Below, piece by piece: positions 24,441 through 34,042 of a stretch of 64,000 bases of DNA. The notes beneath the pieces are model-generated. The model was not told where the DNA came from and made no database searches. It saw nothing but the letters and a program-made list of their open reading frames with translations. Location: NCBI GenBank assembly GCA_900175165.2, contig FWWN02000409.1, positions 44,971-108,970 on the forward strand, read 5' to 3'. Origin of the DNA: Rhizomucor pusillus. Taxonomy: Eukaryota > Mucoromycota > Mucoromycetes > Mucorales > Lichtheimiaceae. The translations under genes were made by a program, and so were the position numbers. Position 1 is the first letter of the stretch. Every line of letters starts with the position of its first letter.

Positions 24441-27001
24441 GAGCTCTTGACGGAAGGAAACGAAAAGTAAAAAATAAAAAAGATCACCGTTCTCGAACTA
24501 GAAAACTCGAGTTTAATTTGACGAGGTTACACGAATCTTTATGGCTCGTGTTGCATACTAGCCAAATTCCTCGTGAAGTAGGAAAAATCCTTCTGCAGAA
24601 AGTAAGCACGCGATCGGGGAACTTGCCCTTGATAGTCTAGTGCGCGGAAACGCGCCAGTAACTGTTTCAAAGCACATCTCGACACGTGCGCCTAGGGGTC
24701 CATCGGTTTCTAATCTTTTGCGGAGGAATAACAGGCGGATAAAGGAGATTTTCAGGGCAGCCTTTCGTGCATCCCGACAAAAAGGCTAAACTAATACAAA
24801 TGAAAGGAATAGGGAAGTCACGCAGGTTTGAATATGCCAAGTCAATCACCTTAATTCATGTGTAATCTAGTAATCTATATTTTGTCCTTGTAACGTCGCG
24901 TTACTATTGTCCTGGTTCTACAAAGAGACGTGTACTATGCCCCTAAAGGCAACCATTGTGTCTTACCGCTAATCATGACATGAAACACGCAGAAATGGAC
25001 TTACAAATCGATATATCTCGCATTCTGGATCTATGGTGCTATGTATCGTTGCTAATTCTCGGAAGCCCAGCCTTCATTCCAAGCCAACTTTTGATCGCGA
25101 GCCCAAGCCCAATAGCCTAAATATACTTCTCAACGATGGCTGTTTTCCATCTTGTCTATATATGATGACGACCCGGCTGACTCCACTGAGAGGCAGCTAT
25201 TTATTATTATTAATGAAATGCCAGCATATGATAGGGAACCCCTATCGTCCTGCCACCAGATCAATTATTCCTATGAAGCAAAAAGCATTTTCTACTACAC
25301 ATCTCGACAATCGCATCTTAATAGTTTAGTTAGACACATGTATCCATCTCTTTGCATTTCCAGTTTACATTACACTGCAAATTCAAGGGAGATTCCTTCA
25401 TCTACCGGATTTCTGGGAAAACATTCATCGTTCTGATTGAGTTAGAACAAAGAATGCGAGGAGAACTAGGCAAAACGCTTTTTTGCAATTGCCCTTTCTA
25501 TAAACAAAAGGTATCTTGAAAATGAAAACGCCACTCACCATCCTAATTGATCACCTTTTTCTTGTTGCATCCATGACAAAGTTACCTTCCAAACTGCGCG
25601 CCTTTGATCAAAAATAATTCTTCAAATTGCATGATAGCATATAGAAAGGGGAAATATCATGCAAGGATACTCGATGAAAACCTTGCCTATGAAGGTTTTA
25701 TTTACTAGAGTTTTTTGATATAAGGCAAACGGTATGGATAGAACAACGCAGTTATCAAGTAGCCTGCCTTGCAGAATAATATTAGATAAAGTATTAGCAA
25801 TATTTCCAAGAAACTAAAGGAAACCTTTAGATCTTTTCTGTACAATTTATACGTAGTATGCTGTAGATGAGGGCACTTCATTATCTTCTGTCAAATACAG
25901 GTAGCGAGATTGGTAGTATTCTGGTTATCTTCCTCGACATACGTTGATGCTTCCAACGTAATCTTCAGGAATATGATCCGATTACGAACATAATCCACGT
26001 ATAAGCATTCAAAGACGGCAGAAACGCGTCAACTAATGCATTGAATCACAGCTGCGAATATAAAAAGGGAGCTGGATCCAAAATCTCGTCCTTTGGCCTG
26101 TTCTCTCAAACATCCCGGTACGTTGGCAACTCTCTCGAGGAGTACGATCTATGACGCTTGCCTTCGTAGCCGACATGACCTCTGTCCTGAACCGCCACCT
26201 CCAACATCAACTGTTTCGCGCTTCTCCTTCGTCTTCTCTTCCGATTCTACATACTACGATGCATCACTTCAAGTCCTCTGTCGTGGTTTTATTTTTTTTT
26301 AACAAACCGACCCCACGGGTAAAAAGTATGTCTAATGGTTTACTTTGCTGCGGTGCACACAGGCTGATACAGAATCACTAGGTGCGCGGTCTGGTCCCCT
26401 GTGAATTCAGGGATTACCCTTCGGGGTGTAAGTATCAATTATGATTACGCAGCGCAAGTTACTAACGTAATGCCCTTATGAAATTCCCTTGTTCCCAATC
26501 AACTGCATTTGCTACTCGCTCTTGACTTTTTTATATTAATTCCTGTATTGTCTTCTTTGTAATTTAACTTTGATTATTTCTTTTTATTATAAAGATTATA
26601 AGCAGCAAAATCTGTTGCAGTAAAATTCTGGATAATATGGAAGAAGCATCCAGGACCTTATAGTATACCACGAGTTATTTAAAGTCCTTGTAAATCAGCT
26701 TCATTGTTTATCTGCAGTGCTACATGCACCGCAAAGACAGTACACAAAGTCACTGGATGCATGAAACTTGTCCGTTGCTTCGGTGAGCTGCTTAGGAAGG
26801 TACGTCAGTTCCTAAACAGGAATGTTCCACGATTCCTGTAGAAGAAGCAACGGATTGTACAACATGGTGGTACATATTTCCCTTTTGATGCTGGACGCGT
26901 GATTGTCAATATTACACTCTTTTTTTTGTATGATGGTTTATTCATGTGTGGCTAACTAGGCCAACACTATGCTTCTAAGTAACTGATTGATATTAACTAA
27001 A
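24441..27001. other. 2.5-kb gene-poor AT-rich stretch
   Basis: No gene supported. The left part is the probable promoter of the disordered-protein gene. Near 26054 a TATAAAAAG element precedes an ATG (26151) opening a 76-codon frame on the plus strand; it has no recognisable domain and may be chance. A short T-run at about 26922-26929 could be the poly(A) tail, read on minus, of the LINE-like fragment that follows. Confidence 0.4.
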
Positions 27002-27373
27002 CTACAAACCTCTATCCTGTTCCTTGGCTAGGTTCAAGATCAAGGACGTGGCTTCTTCAGCTACCACCTTCGGGACAAAGGGCTTTTCGTCGAAGACTGA
27101 TGCCCAATGTGCCCGCCAGATGGCGAGTAGCGTGCAAGCTTTCAGATGATGGATGTTAAGATCCATTGGATTGTCGTTGAATGTTAGTCTGAATTGAATG
27201 GCATCTAGATGAAGCATTCGGGGAGGTGCACAGCGCGAACTTGTCTGATGGAAACTTGTCTGACTATATGGCAGACCGTCAGTTTTTTGGGGCAGTACCA
27301 GAGAAAAGGTAACTGATTGTGTCAAAGGTCGTTTCCCAGGAACGCGTGCAAAAGTCGGCTGCGCCGTGTTGAA
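27002..27373 (-). mobile_element. 3' fragment of a non-LTR (LINE-like) retrotransposon, 5'-truncated
   Basis: An open minus-strand frame of about 120 codons has no ATG (it opens at a TTG). It ends with a block (HHLKACTLLAIWRAHWASVF) that resembles the extreme C-terminus of reverse-transcriptase polyproteins of Mucoromycota LINE elements, as I remember them. About 75 nt after the stop an A-run (complement of T's near 26922-26929) could be a tail. No RT catalytic motif is present, so this would be a 5'-truncated dead copy. The assignment rests on memory of family sequence and should be treated as tentative. Confidence 0.4.
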
Positions 27374-28569
27374 GTCCAATTAATGCAGCTTCCCTCGCGT
27401 TATTAGGGCTTTTTTTTGCAGATTAAAGCCGAGCAGATGCTGGCTAAAAGTCAAACTCTAACTGATCTTTCAAGCAACGAGGTTTAACTCACACATATTG
27501 TGCGCATCGCTATAGCAACAGGGTCTATAGATCCGACACCTGCCATGCCATTGCCTCATAAGTTTTTCTGTTCATTCCAGCATTTGGCTATTCCATTCAC
27601 GCTGTATGAATGTCTGCAATATTTGTATATTGGCAATTGCTAGGGACATTACAAGATCGGACACTACAACTGTAAACAACTCAACTTCAGCCAGGAGATC
27701 TATAGCTATATCCTCACTTAGTTCCTCTCAACCTTACAGAATCCTTTTAACAGCGAATGTGTCAATGGATCTGATATATGCGTACCATTCCCGGATTCTT
27801 TTACATGGCAGTCCGTAGCCAATATAGAGCATCGCACGGCCTGATAGAAGATGCGATACTATATAGATCGAAATCTTATAGAAGGTAACCCAAAAAGAAA
27901 CACTTTTTCACTTGCGTTAATAAGCAAAGCCAGGCGTTCGGTTCACTATAGACACGCGATCGGTTTTATAGATTCGCAAACGTTTATATAGACTTTTCAA
28001 GGTTTGTAGTGTCCCGCATGTAGTGTTCGTAGTGTCCCACTTGCGGAAAAAATCGCTGGCCGCGACAAAAACGTGGAGGCTCTTGCACTCCCGTCCCACA
28101 TCACAACACTGTGCATGCAACTGCTTGGATCGGCAAATTTAAAAGCTTTGGGTACGTATAATTTGTAGCTGGAGAGGACAACGGGCTACTCGATATGTTT
28201 GAGTGAATCTTTACGACTTGATCGCATCGTTCTCCTCTGCACGCTCGCTCTGGAGGTACCTAATGGCTTGACCAGATGAACTACCTCTGTGATAGAGTAG
28301 CGACCCATTTGTTCTGCACAAGTGAATTTTTACGGCTCGACGGTATCGCTCTCCTTGGTATGATTCCTGCATAGATACTTAATACGTGGCGTATAGAAAT
28401 GACTTTTCTATACCGATCGGAAACCTGTCTATGTAGAAAATGCCGCTTGTCCTCTCCGTGTTTAACATGTACAAAACCTCTTTACTAATCATCTTTTCTT
28501 TCGTGCGCTTTGGAAGCTTCTGGCAAATATCATGCTTGTGATTAGTCTTAAATTGAAAAGTGGTTAGCA
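27374..28569. other. Gene-less stretch with repeated short words
   Basis: No coding gene was seen. Between 27945 and 28040 there are recurrent TATAGA words and three GTAGTGT words within about 35 bp, which look like decayed transposon-end or subterminal repeats. A diverged direct repeat pair lies further right and is listed separately. Confidence 0.35.
28199..28354 (+). repeat. Diverged direct repeat, two copies about 120 bp apart
   Basis: Copy 1 (28199-28234) and copy 2 (28319-28354) align over 36 bp without gaps, with 8 mismatches by hand count, 7 of which are transitions. Similarity weakens but continues about 30 bp further right (GGTACCTAAT versus GATACTTAAT). Both lie upstream of the transposase relic, in the same orientation. 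Confidence 0.45.
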
Positions 28570-28848
28570 AGGAGCAGCTCAAACTGCGGCAGACCACCAG
28601 ACTTCCTGCATAGACTCTGGCTATTTTCGAGCATGCCTAGAGTTTTACTATTCCAATGGAGTCGAACACATTGCGGAGAAGGTGTTTGAAAATGGGGGCT
28701 ATTACTACCCGGTCGTGGACCACCGTGATCGTATTGTCCGGCTTAACAACGCGCTGAGAGTCTTGGCAACCGAAACGTTTTCGGACTGCAACACCGTCAC
28801 CTACGGGAGAAGCTGCTACAGCACCAGCACAGTCTTGTCGAGGAAGTA
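28570..28848 (+). pseudogene. Decayed coding-like stretch, possibly a retrotransposon ORF1 remnant
   Basis: A plus-strand frame without ATG stays open for 92 codons and has protein-like composition (blocks EHIAEKVFENGGYYYP and HRDRIVRLNNAL). Beyond the stop, other frames continue protein-like for short runs to about 29100 (for example EEVTDELLLEERW). This pattern suggests an eroded coding region. The sequence recalls the first ORF of Mucoromycota LINE elements, but that is memory-based and weak. Confidence 0.27.
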
Positions 28849-29239
28849 ACGGACGAGCTCTTGTTGGAAGAACGATGGCCTGAGCGAACATACTCCGAGC
28901 ACGGCCTTACCTTATCACGGCAAAACTTTCACAGATAGGAAAGGAGGAGCAAGGCAACTTGGGGAACTTTTATCGGCGCAATGTACGCTTACTGATCCAT
29001 GCACGTTCGCTCCGCCAGTTCGGTTCCATTCCGAAAGACGATTCGTCGTTTCGATCCGTCGTGGCACAACATGTACACCCGGTGGAAAGGGATGTCGCCC
29101 TCTACTAAGTTTGGATGACGCAGTTCCCAAATGAGATGTCGCCTGCCCAGAGGTCTTGTCGCACAGAAAGCTTGGCGTAGCAAACATTATATAAAGTACG
29201 TCAGGTTTTGCGGCCCCCAGCTTTCTTTCTTCCTACGAT

Positions 29240-30496
29240 AGTACGCAATGGGAATGAGCAACCAGTTTTTTATGAAGATGGGCAAGGCCACATTGTTGAT
29301 GAGCATGGCAGACCTGAGCCCATGGACTATGTCGTTGATGAGGAGCTATATGCTCTTGACAGCATGAGCTCCCACACAGTACTTGCACAGCATATCTCGC
29401 GAGAGCAACTACAAGCCCGTTGCCGTGCAAGTCGAAGCTGCAAAGAATGCAGACGTTCGCATGGGAGAAGCGACTGTCAAGCGAACCTACACGATCTACA
29501 CAGACCAGGACAAAGTGAGGTTCTTTAAACTGAAGTTAGAATTTCATGTTCGTACAGGACAAAGATGGGCTACACAGTATGAAAGGGATCCTGACAGCAT
29601 CTTCGAGAAGCTCAAGAGGAGTGGCCGCCCACATATCCTTAATGAAGAGCATAAGAAGGTCATCTTGGAATACATTGACGAGAATCCTTCTGCAGTATTA
29701 GAACAGTTGATGGAGCGACTGCATCAGAGGTTTGAGGGGCTAAAGGTATCCAAAACTACTCTGAGGACACAATGGAACCTGTCACTCAAGAAGGCCCGGT
29801 TTCAGCCTGTGGACAGGAACAGCGATGCTAAGATTCAAGAGCGTCTTGATTGGGTGCGCTAATGGGAGAAGACTGATATGGACTTCAGGAAAAAACTGTG
29901 TCTTTCTTGATGAGTCCGCCTTCCATATCAACATGAAGCGCAGCATGGCCTGGTCAAAGAAAGGCTCGCCTGCAGTGGTCACGGTGCCCAAGACGTGTGC
30001 ACGCACAACCACCGTCTTGGGTGCAATCTCTGCCTCGGGTTTGATAAAATGCAGCCTGAGACTTCCACAACCACCAGCCAAGAAAAGAAAACGAGAAGGT
30101 CATGCTGATCTCACAAGCACAGGAACTGCGACAGGACATTACCTTAGCTTCCTGAAGGTTACAATGGACGAGATGGATAAGTATCCACAGATGAAGGGCC
30201 ATTATCTGGTAATGGATAATGCCCCTATCCATAAGTCTGACGATATCTCTAAGTATGTTGAGTCTCGGGGATTTCGATGTGCCTATCTTCCATCATACGC
30301 GCCTAAGCTCAATCCTATTGAGCATTTCTGGTCGGTGGTCAATAGCAAAGCTAAGCGTAACAGGCTCCTGGAGAAGGAGACACTGATGACCAGAATTATT
30401 GAAGCATCCAATAGCATAAGGTTGAGCGATTTCGAAGGGTTTGTCTCCCATTCTCATAAATGCATAGATAAGTGTCGCAACAGAGAGCACCTATGA
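29240..30496 (+). pseudogene. Broken Tc1/mariner-type DD34E transposase
   Basis: Three overlapping frames together make one transposase. Frame A (to about 29400) has the N-terminal acidic region with LYALDSMSSHTVLAQ. Frame B (29400 to about 29890) has the helix-turn-helix DNA-binding part (VRTGQRWATQY, GRPHIL, KVSKTTLRTQ). Frame C (to TGA at 30494-30496) has the catalytic domain: VFLDESAFH, YLVMDNAPIH and LNPIEHFWSV. The spacing from the second Asp to the Glu is 34 residues. The lesions are a frameshift near 29400, a TAA at 29860-29862 followed by family-like WEKTDMDF residues, and a frameshift at the A-run near 29890. A probable small internal deletion sits between KLKLE and HVRTGQRW (about 29545). 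The element cannot make a full transposase. Terminal inverted repeats were not found by eye. Confidence 0.86.
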
Positions 30497-31543
30497 TGTG
30501 GTTCTCCCAGTAGATTGATGTCTCTACATTGGGAGATCATGGGCTGCGCCAAGATCTTACTGGGTATCTGACATCTGATTTGTCAGCACACGCAATAATT
30601 TTTGGGTGAGTGCGACTTCCGTTTTTGACAATATGCGACTGTATATTTTTACTCGGAACGACATCGCTTTCTGAAAAGAGTGTATCGCGAATGTTAAACG
30701 AGCCATCTTCATAGTTTTACCCGGAAAAAAAACCAAAGGGAATATTTTGCATAAGGTCCAAACCTGTAGTATCTGTCAATTGACATGATAACCGATTGAA
30801 GATTGTCAAAGGAAGAATCTGATCTTATGGTATAGCATTTTTCCTCTTACAAATGCCATCTGTAAAACTGTACGATTCTCTGTTCCTTCTTGAATCTTCT
30901 TCGCCAAAGTTTATGCATAGATGTATCAGCAGCAGCAATAATGTCACAGAATGTACAGACGATGCAGTGTTCGTGCAGTAGCGGAAGCAAATTCGTTGTC
31001 ATTGCAGAAGATTGAGAAAACGACTCGGGAACAAATCGAAACAGCTTCAAATCGTTGTCGTCGGCGTCGTCGTTCCTGAATGTTCGCTGTCTTTATAACT
31101 CGGCAGCGTTAAAAGGACGACATTATTAATTGACTATTTAGACCGTCTGTATTTGTTATTCAATATTAATGAATCATGACAGGTACCAACTGACAGTATA
31201 AACCGTGAACATTATTGCAAGAGAACAGAATTGACGGTGAATGTATGTATATAGCAAGCAGCACGTGGTGGAAAATTATTCAAATGTTGATCATGTCAAG
31301 TAGTCGGGATATTGCCAGATCCTGCGAGCGCGGTCCCAAAATCGACTCTGAGAATGGGCCAGATGGACACAAGTGGAAGCTGGCGAACGACCCAACAGCA
31401 GAAAAAAACAGCAACAGCTGCTATTTTTGGGACTCCTCAATCATTTTGGAGAGTGTGTTTTTTTCGCTCTCTTTAAGTCCTCCATTGCTTTTCTATTCTT
31501 TTTTCCTTCCTTTCTTTCACTTTCCCCTTTCAACGCTTTCAAG
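30497..31543. other. Intergenic: flank of the transposon relic and promoter of the mucin-like gene
   Basis: No gene seen. A weak hairpin (CTCCCAGTAG / CTACATTGGGAG, about 30506-30537) lies just after the transposase stop. The last 100 bp (31445-31540) is a strong T/C-rich tract directly before the ATG at 31544, typical of fungal promoters. Confidence 0.4.
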
Positions 31544-32586
31544 ATGATGCAGCGGTCGATAGCTACACAGCTTGCTGCTATCATTTCCTCGTCAGTCATT
31601 TACAACATATGGATTGCTGACCCGGTTAATGCTCAGGATTACGGTAAGATATCGAGAAGAAATCGAGCGACGGTCAAGCGCGCTGCTCTAGGGATCGTCT
31701 CTACATTGTGACAATTATTCAAGATATCCTAACGCCTACATTTTTCTCGTTGCATCTTTAACGATCCTTAGCAACAGGTACTAATATACACACAGCGCGA
31801 CCTTTTCTTTTATTTTGAATCACCGCCTGACATTGCCTAGCAATAGATGATCCCTATGCGACGCCTACGGACGATGGCGGCTACGATGACGGAAGCGGTG
31901 ACGGTGGATATACCCCGACCGATGATAGTGGAGACTATACGCCTACGGATGACAGCGGATCCACGCCCACTGATGACAGTGGAGCCACGCCTACCGACGG
32001 AAATGGAGATGGTACTCCTACCGACAATGATTACACTGAAACAGCTACCCCCACTCAGAACCCGTGGGACACAACGACGACGCCAGATCAATGGTGGACG
32101 ACCACCGACCAACCTACTCCAACTACGACAACCGACTACTACGACAATACAACAACGACGCTTTGGACCGATTCCACAACCACAGACATCGTTACACCGA
32201 CAATCGAAGCTACACTGCCTACAACGACCGACTCGGCAACAACGAGCGTATCTTCGGCAACGCCGTCACCGACGTCATCTCAAGATAGCTCGTCAGGAGG
32301 TCTAAGTGACCGCAACAAAGCTATCGTGGGAGGTGTTGTTGGCGGTGTAGGCGGAGCAATCGTCCTGGGCGCGCTGGTGTTCCTTTTCATCCGGAGGGCG
32401 AGAAAGCAGCGCCAGCTTGCGGAAATGGAAGAGTTCCAGCCTCACAACGAAGATGACGATGAAATGCACCAAGAATGGTCGCCCAGCACGGCAGAGCACA
32501 ATGGATATTCACCAGGATACATGACTGAACCGTTCGCACAGCGTTCATTGTCTCCTCCACCACCGACTCCCAAGCACGCCATCTAA
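31544..32586 (+). CDS. Single-pass cell-surface protein with Ser/Thr-rich mucin-like ectodomain, 281 aa
   Basis: Exons 31544-31643 and 31841-32586 (282 codons with the stop). The unusually long 197-nt intron joins in phase 1. A signal peptide at the N-terminus ends near VNAQDY. The ectodomain has Asp/Gly/Pro/Thr repeats of the type TPTDDSG (about 31910-32010), then a Thr/Ser-rich region likely to be O-mannosylated. A transmembrane helix (VGGVVGGVGGAIVLGALVFLFI, about 32325-32390) is followed by a basic anchor (RRARKQR) and a short acidic and Pro-rich tail. This is the layout of Mid2/Wsc-type wall-stress sensors, but no WSC Cys-rich domain is present. The function is therefore inferred only from architecture: a wall sensor or mucin-like surface protein. 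Confidence 0.78.
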
Positions 32587-32781
32587 CGATAATTTTCAAC
32601 GATATTATGTTATCCTTTACATCCATTTTATACACGTTTACTTTATATTTATACAATCCCTCGTTCTTTCTTGCTTTGATCATCTGTAATAAACAGCATC
32701 TCATTTTTTTTGCAATTTTTCATCAACAAGCAAAGGAGCTGAAGGGAGGACCCAGAAAAGTTTTTCCTTTTTTTGGCGACA

Positions 32782-33179
32782 ATGGATGACACCTTGGAGC
32801 AAGTTCGAACGAAGTGTGCGCTGCAACTCGAGACATACCAAAAGTGTGTCGAGAACTATCCCGACTCCTGGGACAAGAGCTGTGTTCAACAAAAGCGTGC
32901 ATTAACGAAATGCTCTGAGGAAAAGTAAGTGAATGTTCGACATTGAAATGTCAACGCGATTGTTGACTATAAAGGCAACCCAGCGTGGGCATCCTGAAAT
33001 ACGTCAAGGAGCACTGCACCAAGGAGATCAAGGCATACGATCTGTGTCTCGAGACCAACTCGACTGAACCAGAGAAGTGTGTCCAAGCATTAAAAGATCT
33101 TTACATTTGCACGGAAGCCACGTCAGCTGCGTATCGTAAACAGCAACAGCAGCAACAGGAGGAGACAAAGCAGCAATAG
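32782..33179 (+). CDS. Twin CX9C mitochondrial intermembrane-space protein, CHCHD5/Mix14-like, 115 aa
   Basis: Substrate of the Mia40 disulfide relay, located in the mitochondrial intermembrane space. Exons 32782-32924 and 32975-33179 sum to 116 codons with the stop. Four CX9C motifs are visible: CALQLETYQKC, CVQQKRALTKC, CTKEIKAYDLC and CVQALKDLYIC. They form two twin-CX9C (CHCH) units, the arrangement of human CHCHD5 and yeast Mix14/Mic14. No presequence is present, as expected for Mia40 clients. The tail is Gln-rich. The gene converges with the SDHAF1 gene; the two stops are 42 bp apart. The exact role of this family is poorly known; respiratory-chain upkeep is the usual view. Confidence 0.88.
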
Positions 33180-33221
33180 ACAAAAAAAAATAATGATATA
33201 GAATTTTCGTTTGTTTTGATT

Positions 33222-33531
33222 CTACAAATGGATATCCTGGATACTTGGTGAACCGTATGTCTCTAATTGTTTCTGTCCTCGCCGAAGCATGTATTCAATG
33301 GTAGCAAAATCGTTTTTACGGATAGGATGGGCTCGAAACTCTCGGCGAATATAAGCGTAAAACCGTGGCCGGTTTTCCTAAACAAAGAGTAACTAACATA
33401 AGCAATAACCCTTGCAAAAACAAGACAATAGTTTGCCCTACCGCTGGCTTCTGGCGTGCTGCTCTGAAGCAAGCTCGGTAAAGGTTAAGGACTTGCTGCT
33501 GCAACCCAGATCGTTTAGCAGGTCCCGGCAT
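33222..33531 (-). CDS. SDHAF1: Succinate dehydrogenase assembly factor SDHAF1 (LYR protein), 81 aa
   Basis: Matrix LYR-motif protein that helps insert Fe-S clusters into the Sdh2 subunit of complex II. Exons 33531-33442 and 33377-33222 (64-nt intron, phase 0) sum to 82 codons including the stop, about the size of yeast Sdh6. The start MPGPAKRSGLQQQ is followed by VLNLYRACFRAARQKP, which contains the LYR motif. Then come the conserved RPRFYAYIRREFR block and a C-terminal IEYMLRRGQKQLE segment ending SPSIQDI. An upstream in-frame ATG at about 33639 lies in a stretch not resembling the family and is probably leader. Because the RNA is tiny and its end faces the CHCHD5 gene, the two 3' UTRs probably overlap. 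Confidence 0.9.
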
Positions 33532-34042
33532 CGCTGCGAATCTCCATGAGATGTAGCACTCGTTGCTGTCAAGTGCTGCCGTTCCTTGCTTTGCAATGTT
33601 TACAAACCCAGACAAGCCGAATGAGATTCGCCCTTCCATCGTCGTTGTTTTTCGGCAAGGGTGGCGAATTGAGAAGACAAAGGTGTTCAATGCATGCAAG
33701 GGGCTCAAAGGATGTTACTCACACATCACACTGGAAAAATAGAAAAAAATAAGCATCACTTGAAAAAAGGAGATGATGATATAGAATTGCAGTTTCCTTG
33801 TTGATAGTGCAACGGAATGAAAACAGATTCTATGATAAAACGAAAGAATTACAAAAATACAAATATAAATTAAAGGCTCAGCCTAAATCATGAAGAGAGG
33901 GACAAAGTATATGGATAATACAATAGGGAAGAAGAATTGTGTGTAAAAATGTGAGTGGATAGGTGGGTTGTATCGCTGTAATATATACGTGTGACGGATG
34001 TGTGGAAGAAGACAAGTACAAGGAGGGATGCAAACTTGATGT
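33532..34042. other. Intergenic, SDHAF1 promoter and sugar-transporter 3' flank
   Basis: A 511-bp AT-rich spacer between two minus-strand genes. No gene seen. Confidence 0.4.

Noticed and set aside
26093..26381. 76-codon frame downstream of a TATA-like element as a gene
   Set aside because: No domain, no splice structure and low-complexity composition; retained only as a note for transcript checking.
30506..30537. Hairpin after the transposase as a terminator or transposon end
   Set aside because: The stem is short and bulged, and no matching inverted copy was found upstream of the transposase.
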